Origin: Hermatobates lingyangjiaoensis
Lineage: Eukaryota; Arthropoda; Insecta; Hemiptera; Hermatobatidae
Assembly (NCBI GenBank): GCA_026182355.1
Contig: JAPFBL010000119.1
Span: 990,001 to 1,054,000, forward strand
Length of the DNA stretch: 64,000 nucleotides
Direction: 5' to 3'
The notes under the pieces were generated by a model that saw only the letters and a list, made by a program, of their open reading frames with translations, did not search any database and had not been told where the DNA came from. Below are positions 10,419-21,942 of this stretch, piece by piece. Every line of letters begins with the position of its first letter. Position 1 is the first letter of the stretch. Both the position numbers and the translations under genes were made by a program.

Positions 10419-11541
10419 TTATAATACCAATCATAGAAATTATGATAAAAAGGAACTAATATTTAAAATGTGCTATTTATTAACAGTCTATGCAATCCTG
10501 TACGCAATCATTGCCTTTGAATATCACCTTCCATTATAGCTAATTTATTTTCTTCCAAGTGACTTATTGTTATAATTTATATTACAGTGGTAACCTGATG
10601 ATGAATACCATATTTTTAAAACACCTTTCTTTTTTATCAAATTACTTCTATTTCGACCTCTGAAATTAATTTTTTTTACTATATTCATTGCAGAACTACG
10701 GAAAATAACCATAATTTACATCATATAATGTAAATAAACATAAGTTAATAAATATAAATTTAAAAAAATATGGTTTTTTTACCTTTATCAGATTATGATA
10801 TTAATAATCAAATAAATAAAGCCCATGAAATTCAATAAAAATGGATTAACCAAACCAGAATTTGGTTAATTTTAACATATGTGTTAAGGTGTAGAGAAAT
10901 ATAGTGAAACAATCATTGTAAATATTATGCATATTTATGGGCCACATAGTTCATAATTTGGTAAAATGCCAATATATTCTTAAATAGAAGATATTTTTTC
11001 TACAACTGTAATGTTCGATATTTATTATCATTAGACATTTTTTATTGAGATAAAGTAAAAAAAGCATTATTCGTTTATCACTGTGACCTCAAAATGTATA
11101 CAAAAATGGCGAGAAAATGTTCAACTCGGAGAACTAAATAGGAAACAAACCTGTTGGAACATTTCCTAATTTATTATATTTAGAATAATCGTAGAATAGA
11201 CCATTTTTTCTGAACTGGTAAACATCTAGAATTTCATAAAAAAAAAAACATTTATTTAAAAAGTAAAATGATAAATGTAATCTGGAGTGACATTTGAACT
11301 TTGAGAAATCCACTTCACCTTTGTGGGTCGATCCTTTCAGGGATGGACAGTGGCCAAAACAGGTTTAGCCAGCAGCAGGAGATGAAAGGAATTTATTTTA
11401 AATTCTCTGCTTGATAGTTTATGGAATGCCTTCGAGGGTTGAATCAATTGACTTCATTCAAATAACTTATACTTTTATATATATTATATATATATATATA
11501 TTGTTGTGAATCTTTTTATTTGTATTTGTTTTTCTCTTTCC

Positions 11542-11545
<4 letters not shown>

Positions 11546-11588
<43 letters not shown>
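11546..11588. repeat. (TA)n microsatellite
   Basis: About 21 TA units abutting a PLE terminal-repeat fragment at 11590. A shorter TA tract lies at 11475-11502. Confidence 0.95.
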
Positions 11589-11589
<1 letters not shown>

Positions 11590-11800
11590 GGGTTCAAAAT
11601 TCAATAAGAGGAACACACAGAGTAAGGAAACACACTTACAGACTCAATTTTTCGGGTAATCTGTCTTCAGGAGAAAAGAGAAAGGGAGACCAAGCACGTT
11701 GTCTGTAAGTGTGTTTCCTTACTCTGTGTGTTACTCTTCTTGAAATTTGAACTCGCATTGTGTCCAGTTTGGATCGTGTTTAGTTTAATTAAGTGAATAT
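11590..11800. mobile_element. PLE terminal-repeat fragments, partly inverted
   Basis: The 11590-11700 part is minus-oriented (AACACACAGAGTAAGG, then the ribozyme). The 11700-11800 part is plus-oriented (GTAAGTGTGTTTCC, ACTCTGTGTGTTACT, GTGTCCAGTTTGGATCGT). The plus part ends like the copy at 63060-63100, showing a shared family. Flanked by (TA)n. Confidence 0.6.
11650..11670 (-). ncRNA. hammerhead-like motif (AATT family, altered palindrome)
   Basis: Minus strand: CTGAAGA, C, an AGA..CCC stem II weakened relative to GG/CC, then GAAAA. The expected AATT is changed to AAAT here. Probably weak or inactive. Confidence 0.5.
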
Positions 11801-11842
11801 ATATATCTTAGTCTTAGATCTTAGTCTTGTTTTCCCATTTCT

Positions 11843-11844
<2 letters not shown>

Positions 11845-11888
<44 letters not shown>
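11845..11888. repeat. (TA)n microsatellite
   Basis: About 22 TA units at the left edge of the ribozyme foldback 11888-12057. Confidence 0.95.
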
Positions 11889-11890
<2 letters not shown>

Positions 11891-11926
11891 AACCACAATA
11901 AGAAATGGGAAAACAAGACTAAGATC

Positions 11927-11955
11927 TTTCAACCGTAACAAGCGGTCTTCGTCAG
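11927..11955 (-). ncRNA. hammerhead-like ribozyme (AGATCT family)
   Basis: Minus-strand copy of the 11985-12027 motif: CTGACGA, extra A, GACCG/CGGTT stem, GAA, AGATCT, T, with stem I GACT/AGTC. Confidence 0.75.
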
Positions 11956-11984
11956 AGTCAAAAACCCAACTCAGTTGGGTTTTT

Positions 11985-12027
11985 GACTCTGACGAAGACC
12001 GCTTGTTACGGTTGAAAGATCTTAGTC
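11985..12027 (+). ncRNA. intact hammerhead-like ribozyme (AGATCT family)
   Basis: Stem I GACT (11985-11988) pairs with AGTC (12024-12027). The core is CTGACGA (11989-11995) plus one A. Stem II GACCG/CGGTT has a seven-base loop. GAA is followed by self-complementary AGATCT (12017-12022) and T17. Predicted cleavage is between 12023 and 12024. Every position required by the CTGANGA...GAA...UH scheme is present. Confidence 0.78.
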
Positions 12028-12088
12028 TTGTTTTCCCATTTCTTATTGTGGTTTGATCATTGATTGTTGTTTCACGTGTTTATGTGAA

Positions 12089-12094
<6 letters not shown>

Positions 12095-12149
<55 letters not shown>
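12095..12149. repeat. (TA)n microsatellite
   Basis: About 27 TA units between two AGATCT-family arms (one ending at 12094, one starting at 12150). Confidence 0.95.
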
Positions 12150-12152
<3 letters not shown>

Positions 12153-12190
12153 CAAACCACAATAAGAAATGGGAAAACAAGACTAAGATC

Positions 12191-12219
12191 TTTTAACCGT
12201 AACAAGCGGTCTTCGTCAG
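12191..12219 (-). ncRNA. inactive hammerhead-like motif (G12 lost)
   Basis: AGATCT-family arm in which GAAAG reads AAAAG on the minus strand, removing the invariant G12. The remaining arm is nearly identical to 11888-11965. Confidence 0.5.
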
Positions 12220-12531
12220 AGTCAAAAACCCAACTTCAGTTATTTTATTAATACGGTTATTTTATTAAAAACCCTACCTAATTTTATTTCTGAATTGATT
12301 TTGATGCAGTCGCCTGAACTCCTGTACGAAATATTTCTACTCAAAGAAGTTTTATTTTGTGTCCTTTTCCATATCCACTCTATGCACATACTAGGATATA
12401 CATTTTACTAATATTATTTAATAACTTATAAGAATTATTTAATTTATTACCTTGAAATACTATTTAATATAATGTTTATTATAAAGTAACCAAAGCAACA
12501 ATTACTCTTGGTTACTTATTCACTTCTTCTC

Positions 12532-12559
12532 CTGAGGACGACCGCCGTTACGGTCGAAA
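12532..12559 (+). ncRNA. hammerhead-like ribozyme (ATAT family, GACCG stem)
   Basis: CTGAGGA, C, perfect GACCG/CGGTC stem with a six-base loop, GAA, ATAT, T. Outer bases CACTT upstream can pair with AAGTG downstream beyond a short internal loop, which would extend stem I. A decayed relative is at 58716. Confidence 0.7.
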
Positions 12560-13800
12560 TATTGAAAAGTGAGTCTTTGTTATGTTTTTGTCACAGTTTA
12601 TTTTAAGTGTAATCTGTCCTGCCGGACCGTTTCCATTTATCTTGGTACATATATAGATGTAAGTAACTAAAGTTGTATTCCTCCCTCAACATTACAAATG
12701 CTTTATTTTAACAATAGATAATTTATGTGCATATTCGATATCTATCAATGCAAAGTTCTAAACAGAATATGGTCCAATCTGATCTCGATCATCTGAAAAA
12801 GATGGCACAAATGTTTTCAGGGGTATACATTCTCTTAACTGTTTATTTTAGACAGTCAGTATAAATTACTGAAGCTGGATAATTGAAATAATAATTCGCA
12901 TTGATGCAGGCATTTAATACTGCGAGTTTATCATCTGCTAAAAAAATTGACGCGTTCTGCTGTTTGTTGTAAGAACCTAAGCAAATAACTCGTTTATGGT
13001 TGTCAACATTATAGCCAGTTTAAGAAAATACCTTTCTCTAGTTTGAATGGTAAAAATATTGTCTTTTCGGGAGATCGTTTGATCATTATGAGGTCTAGGT
13101 CCTAGACATACATATATCCTAGACTCTAGGATATTGAGAAGGTATTACCAGCTGTTCCCGTTATTGATGTTTATATGGTATATGAATTTGCTTATAGCTG
13201 TTATTTTTCATTCAGAACTGCCACCTCAAAGGAATGATAGAACCAGTTTAGTAACAGCATAACAACTAGAACCTCGTTTTAGGAAAAACTGTGCAACGTC
13301 ATGATTAAGTTATAGTATTTTATCATTTAGGGTAAAGGGCTGGGAATTTGAAAAAAAAAAGATTACAATAAAGACCAAATAATCAGTACCTAACTACAGC
13401 TGGATAAACTTTCATGAATTACAAATGTTTTATTGATGCATACATATTTGTATGATTTATGTATCCATGCAATATACAATTCATATTAATATTATCTAAT
13501 TAGCAATGATATCTATACATACAGAATAGTGTACCTAGTTCTATCCTAATGGACACGAGACAGTCCATCTATTCACTTCTAATCATATATATTGATTATA
13601 TTCATCCATTCTCTGACTGAAGCAACAGACATGGGTTATGTACCAGTGGCTGTCCCATAAGAGATCACACGTATGCCAAAAATTGCCACTTTTTTGAAAC
13701 ACACAATGGGCTGTCAGCGTTCATTGAAAAGTTCTAAAAGAAAGAGCTCCAAAAGGAAGTTTTGTATTTTGTCTAACTGAAGTGTATTTAGAGAAGGCAT

Positions 13801-13947
13801 GATCTTTAATAATCGTTGGCATCGTAAAGCCTCAGGACCAACGGCATAACATCTTCTCTGAGGTTTTGTTCAAACTTTGTCCATCTCCCGCGTAAATAAA
13901 TCGAGGCCCAGAGTCCGTATACAAGGATCTACCAGCATGTAAGGTAC
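13801..13947 (-). mobile_element. tRNA-derived SINE, decayed 5' part
   Basis: Same family as 18877-19196 in minus orientation, recognised by GATCTTTAAT, CAACGGCATAACATC..CTCTGAGG and AAATCGAGGCCC. The tRNA-like head is strongly diverged. Confidence 0.55.
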
Positions 13948-14841
13948 TGGGACTTATTGATTCGAACTACCCCATTTGAATATCTTTTGCCTTCAGTGAT
14001 ATTCTATCTTTGCAAGTTTTAATAAGCTATTCTTAATAAGTAGGTAAGAAATTACAGACAAACAAAACATTATTATTTCCATTTCAGTTATTCTACTTTT
14101 AAAATAAATGTACTCTCTGAGACGTTTCCATATCAATTATTATTTTATGAAAAGTAATTGTATTTTTTTATACACATTTAATTGACTATTTTAGATATTA
14201 ATTCCTATAATAATAGCTAACGTATAACACATATCATTACTTTAATGACACTTAAATATGGTCATTAAACAGAAGAATTTAGGAAAACAATTCTTTCTCT
14301 AAAAATGAAGACTTAAAAACATTATTTCGTAACATTTTGAAAGTAATTTTATTTACTGTAGATGTACTAACTTTATAGATTATTGAATTACTGACCTTTA
14401 GAATATGCATTTTTTTATATATCGTTGAAATTTTTGAAATACCACTGTTTTTATTAATACAATATTATAAACAAAAAAGATTAAAGGCATATACTGTTAA
14501 CTTATATCGTTTTAAGAAGGTATAAATTTAAAAATTTCAATTTATATTGTTTTTGAAACAGACAGGAATGAAGGAGAAAACATTAGACGCAGTCATGACA
14601 TTCACGATCTTATGGCTGACAGCTTCGAACTTATACACTGATTTTCTGATATCAGAGGATAATCAAAATATAAGTTTACCATGTATAATAAGTATATATA
14701 AATTTGTTTCATCCACATAAAACGTATCACTTGGCCAAATACTTTGTCAATTATCCACTGATATCAAACACTTACCGTCTCCAATGATCGTTTGAATCGT
14801 CATTAGGTGAGAAGAAAGATGGTGTTTCTCTTACATCTCTT

Positions 14842-14861
14842 CTGATGAAGGTTGAACGAAA
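14842..14861 (+). ncRNA. decayed hammerhead-like motif
   Basis: CTGATGA, A, GGTTGAAC, GAAA, then AATTAGAGA. It looks like a decayed relative of the intact motif at 47524; stem II has lost its symmetry. Confidence 0.4.
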
Positions 14862-15056
14862 AATTAGAGAACTGAAATGTCTAGAAGTATTTATATGAGT
14901 ACTAACTGTACATAATAGCTATTGATAACACAACTTCTGTGAGGGTTGCAAATACAGTATGTACGAGAAATTTGAAAAGTAAATAAATAAAGACCTTTTG
15001 AGATCGATTTGTCAAGCATGATTCATTTATATTACTCATAAATCGTGAAATAGAAA

Positions 15057-15317
15057 CAAAACTAAAGTTTATCGGCACTCGTTCAGTTCTTCAGATTCAA
15101 ATTAAACTCTCATTGCCAACGTTTCGGTCTTTATTTAAAACCTTTTATTACAATTGTAATGTAATACTTAGTTTTTCTGTTTCAAAATTTATACTTCTGC
15201 CTATGAAAAAGGTTTTAAATAACGACCGAAACGTTGGCAATGAGAGTTTAATTTGAACCTGAACAACTGACCGAGTCCCGATAAACTTTAGTTTTGTATA
15301 TATATATATATATATAT
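15057..15317. mobile_element. PLE foldback with eroded ribozyme ends, plus (TA)n
   Basis: Inverted arms 15057-15137 and 15208-15296 share AAAGTTTATCGG/CGATAAACTTT, ATTAAACTCTCATTGCC and the ACCGAAACGTTGGC tail. The tail of an ACGT-family ribozyme is present in both arms but the CTGANGA half is replaced by TTTAAATAACGACC. The right arm runs into (TA)n at 15298-15317. A further decayed motif (GAC GGAT GTC then GAAATATC) sits at 15377-15394. Confidence 0.6.
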
Positions 15318-15769
15318 TTCGAATAAAATGAAAGCCCCGTGTGGAATAAACACTTTATCCTCAGGAAGATGAGTACGACGGATGTCGAAATATCAAAGTG
15401 AGTTTCTGTAGTAACTTTCTCTGACAAACTCAATATATGACGTATATTTAGCTCCCTTAGAATTCATTAAACAGATTAAAATAATGTATTTTTGAATGTT
15501 GACCTACATATCAGCACTATTCTGATCGCTGAGGACACCTGACCACCGTGAGAGCCTCTATATCAGTTAGCTAACCTAACCGGTTATTCATAGTAATCTT
15601 CTCTATTTTTTGCTTAACTCTAACGCTTCTATTTTCACTAATTTGAACACATATATTTTCTAACCATTAACTACTACTAAAACATAAGGCAATTCCATAA
15701 TAATAAGAAAAACTCCTTCTTTGTAACACCCACATTAATACTATATTGGTATATATTGGCAGCAGATCT

Positions 15770-16185
15770 TCTAATATGGATATTTTATTGAAAATGATAG
15801 CAGTTTCTGCATTCAATACCTCTTTATTAACAGATTCTAGCCTCTTGGCTATTTGTCTTCTCTAGGTGGTAAACTATAAATCAGGTTCGCCAAAGACATT
15901 CTCAAGTAGATAAGTCGGGTGAACGAAAGATATGTTACATATATACGTTACCTGATGATAACATATCTATGTTGAAAGCTCGTTTACTAGTGTAAGGTAA
16001 ATATATATTTAGATTATTTAATTAAATTTATTTCGTTCGCACCCGACTTATCTATTTGGAAAGGTCATTGGCGATCCTAATTTATAGTTTACCACCTACG
16101 AGAAAAAAATTCCCAGGAGGCTAAGAATCTGTTAATAAAAAGGTCGTGAATGCAGAAACTGCGATCACATTCAATATATAGATAT
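15770..16185. mobile_element. inverted PLE-like repeat with ribozyme in the spacer
   Basis: Arms 15780-15935 and 16029-16185 are imperfect inverted copies, with shared GATAAGTCGGGTG / CACCCGACTTATC and TAGGTGGTAAACTATAAAT / ATTTATAGTTTACCACCTA. The spacer carries one AGCT-family ribozyme motif. The block at 485-630 is a third copy of the arm. Confidence 0.65.
15952..15977 (+). ncRNA. hammerhead-like ribozyme (AGCT family)
   Basis: CTGATGA, T, AACAT/ATGTT stem with a four-base loop, GAA, self-complementary AGCT and C17. Stem I is limited to about two pairs (AC/GT) directly next to the core. It is the only clear AGCT-type example. Confidence 0.65.
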
Positions 16186-16300
16186 CGGTATATATGTCCC
16201 GAAAGATATGTATCAGCATGGGTATGTGTGTACCGGTATATACGTACCAGTTAGCAGTGCTGTCTGCCAGCCAAGCAGAACTCATCTTCTTCTCATTTTT

Positions 16301-16325
16301 CTGATGATGAGGAGATCAAAATATT
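16301..16325 (+). ncRNA. decayed hammerhead-like motif related to 56184
   Basis: CTGATGA, T, GA/TC stem, then AAAATATTTGAATG where GAAATATTGAA is expected, so G12 is lost. The upstream GCCAGCCAAGCAGAACTCAT also occurs in near-identical form before the motif at 56184. Confidence 0.45.
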
Positions 16326-16339
16326 TGAATGATTTGTGC

Positions 16340-18860
16340 ATTGCTTGTATGTTCTTTTTATATAATTGTTTGATATAATATATAATTTGATGATATAATA
16401 TTATTGATTTGAAAAAATATATAACATATATTTATATTTGATATAATATTCACTAACTTGTTTATTTATATATATGAATGTTTAACGATGAAAAAACGAT
16501 CTCAAACGTGCAATTAAAGTTCAAATAGATAAAGAAACCTATGTAAATTAAAAGTAATTACGTATTTAATTTTCGGTTTGAACCATTATCTGGAGACGCA
16601 AGAAATTGTATGATACACTTACGGCCTCACATTCTCGGTTTAATCACTACAAGGATATAAAGAGGAGGGAAGAGACAGCGCATTCTCAGCACGACGGCTG
16701 ATAACAGACAGTTTAGCCAATGTTGCAGCCTTAATAGAAACAAAAAAAAAAACAAAAATATTTCCAACCATTATAGTATACGTCGAAATTAGCAGTTCCA
16801 GACCAGAGTCACTACTGCCACTACTACTGAATTACTACGTAGTAACACAGTCATTAAGGATTGTCAAACAGTGCATTAGTCGGTGATGTACAATGATCTC
16901 CGCCGCGAGATTCGTAGAACGTTCTCACAATGGAATGGAAGTGAGCACAGTTCACCCGTCGTAACTGGAGAAAGAGGAGACCACCTTTCTTTAAATGGAG
17001 CAACCTTCCTTTAAATTGTTTTTTAAACTTTACACAATGTGACGTTAGTTTTGAGAAACAACTGTTTGGTATCAAGGGCAACTACATGGAAGATACCAGA
17101 ATAATAACTATAGCTGACTCAAGCATACAAGTATGAAAGAGAATTGCTGATTCAGATAGTATTTCTAAAAAAGATTGAACTCTTTTTGTTGAGAGCATGC
17201 TTTAACTTTTGGCAGAGTCAAGAACTAACTCTCCACCCCGATACTCCCAACTCCCTCCAGGATTTCAATCCCTTCTTCTCGTTCCATCAGTGCGGATAGT
17301 GACCCAGATACAGGAATTGCAAATAGTAAACCAACTGAACTTCCATATAACAGTTGTATTTTCTAGAAGACCTATTCATTATTATTAATTTCATAGGTAC
17401 ATTGCTTGAAGTCACTCATATTGAATTTCTGCATCTGCCATTATTAAACATCTCTAATGAAATGCGTAAGATAAAGGAGCCCTTTTACAAAGCTCTATAA
17501 TGTGGAAGAAGGTGCCAAAATCGTTATTGCACCGGAAAGGCATGAAGTTATCAGATGTGAAAGTTTATTTGATCTTAGTATGGAAGAAATTTCATGGCTC
17601 ACTGAAAATATATAGGAATAGTACTTCATATTTTGAAGTTTATTAAAGGATATTGAAGTACTAACAATTTCTCAAATAACATTCCCATTCGTAAACATTA
17701 TGAAAGCTATCGCAACAATATTACTACGTATACTCAAGCCTCCTGATAACCGCGCGTCATTCCCTGGACTCCAAACTCACTTATAATAATTATGTTAGGC
17801 AACGTAAGACCCTTCTTTATTTTCAGTATTCAAACATTTTTCTGCTTCGTACATAATTAAAATTCCAATAAACTATTTCATAATTCTTTGTATAAATAAT
17901 GAACATAACTGTTATTCTGTATAAGTGGAAAGGTTCTTCTTTAGCAATTTTAAAAAATATTTAAAAATTTCGGTATAGTCCACGACCATAAGCTAAATAA
18001 CTTAAGTTTTTAATTTAAATTGAACTAGATAATAAGATTTTAAAAAATAATAATAACTCAAACTAAGATTAATTATTATTAATCAAACTAACTAACTAAC
18101 TATCAAACTCAAATTAACTCAATAATAAGATTTTTTTTAAAAAAAAAATATGTTTCTTTTGTTCTGAAGGTAACAATTATTCTACAACAACATACTTTTA
18201 ACTTTTGAACAACTCAAAAATAAGAAACAAATATTGTGCTGATTTTTATTAGTCTATGTGTTTTGAATTGCTTATTTAGTTATGTTTCTGTGTTTTGGTA
18301 GCTATGTTTCAGAATCACGCACATTTATATTTGATAACTTAGGGTCGCACTGTCCACACAGAAAGCCGGCACTGTTGTCAAGTAGTGACTGCTGTCTATC
18401 CGCCTACAGCGCCCCCCCCCCCCCTTTCATGAACTAAAGTTATATTTTATATAATCGTCAAACCTAGTTCATTCTATTTTGTTTAATAATGCACTTTTAT
18501 CAAGACTTCCAATATCGTTTTGTCAGTGAGTTAAATTTTAGGACCTTTAAATTACTTCATGTATTTATTTCCATGCCTCATACCTGTTGTTTAATTTAAT
18601 TATAAATTTGTGCCCTTTACCGTTCATTATTTCAGAAAACAACAAAGAAAAACCTACATCTAAAGCTATATTTATGTTTCCTACATCCTCACATTGTCTT
18701 CAGATAGTCCCATATGTCACCACTCAAACGATCATAAAATCATTTCTTTCCAAATTGACATAACACAACGAATTCTGAAAATTGATTTCAGATTTCATGG
18801 ACAAAATAAACCAGTTCCAGAACAATAAGGTAACTCGTTAAACGATTAATTATAATAGCC
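16340..18860. other. mostly unique AT-rich DNA, no supported gene
   Basis: It includes a GC-richer patch at 16590-17090 and a C14 run at 18409-18424. The minus strand at 16900-16975 shows a strong polypyrimidine acceptor (TCTCCTCTTTCTCCAG), but no convincing donor or phase partner. No TIRs or ribozyme motifs were seen. Confidence 0.4.
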
Positions 18861-18876
18861 TTATATGGATCTAGGG

Positions 18877-19196
18877 GGCCAGGTTAGCTCAGTGGTTAAC
18901 GTACTCGTCTCTGAATTGATAGGACCGGGGTTCGTGCCCACCTGGCCCTCGATTTATTCACTCTGGAGGTAAATAAATCTGAGTACGTCGTCCCTCAGAG
19001 AATCACGTTAAACCGCCGGACCCGAGGCTGTACGATGTTAGGTACTCTAAAGATCCCAAATCTAAATATACTTCAGTAGGAAAAATTTAAGACTCCCACT
19101 GTAGAACCAATTTTCATTGTGTGGTATCACAAAGAGCCAATGCTCGGCCCACGTGTGTTCCCTTGTGGGATTGCCACTGTAACCTAACCTAACCTA
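18877..19196 (+). mobile_element. tRNA-derived SINE, full-length, CCTAA-repeat tail
   Basis: A 72-nt tRNA-like head (18877-18948) closes with a perfect seven-pair acceptor stem (GGCCAGG/CCTGGCC). It has an A-box (TTAGCTCAGTGGTTAAC) and a B-box (GGGTTCGTGCCC), the internal Pol III promoter. A family-specific body of about 230 bp follows, with no open frame. The 3' end is TAACCTAACCTAACCTAT, i.e. CCTAA units. Relatives lie at 13801, 21625, 28952, 43231 and 44014. Confidence 0.85.
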
Positions 19197-21624
19197 TATG
19201 GAGCTATTTTTCCATTCAACCTACGTACAATCGCTCTACATATTACCCACATTACTTATCTGATTCTGATGTATAATGTATTTTAGAAAAAATATTATCA
19301 AAATCAATTTGTTCTCTGTTTTGAACTGTTCTTTTTCGTATTTAAATAAAACATTTTGTTTTGCATTCATTTTTCATCACATTCAAAGTCTTCTGTGAAC
19401 AAAATTTATGAGACCTCAACCCAAAGTTAGTATTCTTCAGGGCATGGACAAAAAATTTAAAAAAATATATATACATTGCATTTTAACAAACTGCATTAAC
19501 AAACATTTTAACAACTACATTAGGAAATTACATCAACTACAGTACTTTACTATTCTACTTGAAACAGTACTACAGTCAGTTGAAAATTATTTAATAATTA
19601 TTATTTACATTCCTCAAGACGACTAATTTTTGGCGGAAATCTCGGGAAGTTTTGTGCGTAGAATAACAAAAAGATCTAAAGAACTAAAAAAATATGTGTT
19701 ATTTAAATAAAACTGTTTCAATTCAGATTTCTTTTTATTTCTTGTTTGTGTTTATGACTATATATTCTAACACTATATATTCTAACTATATATGTTTTTC
19801 AGACTTGTTATATGATATATAAATTATGATACTCGTTTTTTTGAAGTGTGAGGTTTATGTTACAAATTAGATTATTCAAATTGGTGCTTATAATAAAAAA
19901 CGTGATTATAGTTTAATGTAACAGCAAAACGAAAGTACCCATGCAGTAATAATCACATGGTTATAAATTAACTCCCAAGGTCTGGATATTAACGTTAATT
20001 AGCTTATAAATGTAAGGACATCTAATAACTCAAAAGAAAAACGGCAATATCTCAATTAGGTATAATCATGCTAAGCATCGAATCTATAAATGCAAATATG
20101 AAACCTTATCTTGTGGAGCTGGTATTCTGATCTCAGATAGCAGATTGAATGTCCCGGTGAAATAATCACTGAAAGCCCTGCTAAAGCCCGTTTCGTATTT
20201 CAAGAACTCCTTCCCGCCAGAGGATCAGAAAACACGTGCAGATTGTGATTGATTGCTTTACTGGATCTTCTATCAACAAATTAGGTTCTCAGACCAATGG
20301 AAAGGTGGGCATTAGAACACTTTTTCAACGACTTTCACTTCGACTACAGAAAAATATGGAGTTTTTTTTTAACACCTACCTTAAAGAAGAGGAAAAAAAC
20401 AACCTTCAAGGATTGAAAATGTGAGAAGTTAATAGGTTAATAAGGCGTCTCTGTAAGGAAAAGGCTGTAACTTATTAGGCAAAAGCTTTCAGGAAACACT
20501 CCGTCAGCTATTAAATAATTGAAATTTGGCAAATTATATTAATTTATCTCACAAATTGTCTTTCTTTAATGGATTACGCTATATCAGCCTTTTTATCTTT
20601 ACATAACTTAATGAAATAATAATTCCGTGCGAGAGAAACTTACACATTATTATAATTTGAGATAAATATACCCTTGAAGTACGGATTTCTTTTTGTGTAT
20701 TAAGCATAAAGTTGAAATGAAGTATTTGTCAAAAGTCTTTAAGTTAAAATATCTACGGAATGTAATAACTGTTATTACGATTAAATCGAACAAATAATTT
20801 AATTAAAACTAATGCTTACATTTTATCTGCTTAGAAAAATACAACTGTGAAACATATAGACATAGAAACGAAAAACCTTAAACTACAAAGGTGGAATGCA
20901 AACCTTCGACTTTTTTAAAATAAATTTTAAAATATGCTGTAATTTATTGAATCAAATCAAAATGCCTATACACAAGAAATTACTAAAGAAAAAACTAAAA
21001 CCACTAAACTATTAATGGATCTGCGCACATTCTCGGCTTTCATGAAATTTTATCATTTCAATGCCCTAACCCCCTCTGCAATATTTCGGACTGAATTGAT
21101 GATGTATTTTTATAAATGCATATCTGATGAATTTTGCAGTCATTTTCAACAATTTTCTGCCGAATATCAGTGACGAAAAACAATTTAAATTTGATGTCAT
21201 TATAAGTGAGGATGGAAATGGAATAAGATGTAAATTAAATGTAAATGCAGCATTATAATATAAAATAGGATGGGGGAAAGTCAGCTCACAAAATAGTAAC
21301 AACACAGCTCATCCTTAATATCTTAAAAGGAGCAATGAATCCAAATTGTTTTATGTATACCTATTATAAATACAAAAAAATAGTAAGAGTCTTTCTTTCC
21401 CGAATACTAAGTAGTTTCCTCTGTACTTAGCAAGTATTTACCAATTCAGGACATATCAACAACCTATCATTTTTGTTTCTTGTTATTTATAATGCTATGC
21501 TAAATTTTCCCAGTATTTATATGCATTTTTTTTTAATCATCACGAGCTTCCCCTATTAGTTTTAAAAAAGAAACTCTAAATTGATAAATAAAACATTGTA
21601 AGGAAGTTAAAGGATATAAAAGGA

Positions 21625-21942
21625 GTTAGGGTAGTCTAGTGTTTTAAGTGCTATCTTCTGGATTGGCAGATCCGGGTTGGATACCCACAATGGCCCTCAA
21701 TTTATTTACGCAGCTGGTGAAACACCTGCGTGAGGAGGAGAACACACGACCCTCGGAGAGGACGTTAATGTGTCGGTCCTAGGCTGTTCGAGGTCAGGGA
21801 CTCGTTAACGATCCCTAGTCCAAATACCCTTCAGGTAGGCAAATTCAAGACTTCCAATGAAGAATGTTACATTACATTACATCATGAAGAATCAATCCTT
21901 GGCTTATGTGTGTTCTTTCGTGGGATAGCCACTGCAACCTAA
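21625..21942 (+). mobile_element. tRNA-derived SINE, diverged full-length copy
   Basis: Same body as 18877-19196 (CCTCGGAGAGGACGTTAA, GGCTGTTCGAGGTCAGG, GTGTGTTC..GTGGGAT.GCCACTG), with a diverged head (A-box-like TAGTCTAGTG). The tail is only ACCTAAC. A short ATTACATTACATTACAT insertion interrupts the body near 21875. Confidence 0.75.

Larger units (their letters stand above)
11888..12057. mobile_element. head-to-head ribozyme foldback (AGATCT family)
   Basis: Near-perfect inverted arms of about 82 bp meet at CCCAACTCAGTTGGG (near 11968-11982). Each arm runs from AACCACAATAAGAAATGGG through a ribozyme motif to GAGTCAAAAACCC. Both outer ends lead into (TA)n. Closely related foldbacks occur at 58425-58590 and 59000-59205, and single arms at 12150 and 26745. 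Confidence 0.8.

Noticed and set aside
10595..10624. CTGATGATGAATACC as a ribozyme motif
   Set aside because: No GAAA, palindrome or stem I follow in register; AAAAC occurs only after a weak stem.
16900..16976. Possible minus-strand exon after the strong acceptor TCTCCTCTTTCTCCAG
   Set aside because: The acceptor is excellent, but the only donors (ATT/GTGAGA, CATT/GTACAT) are poor. No frame both joins the neighbouring candidate exons in phase and gives a plausible peptide. Kept only as a note.
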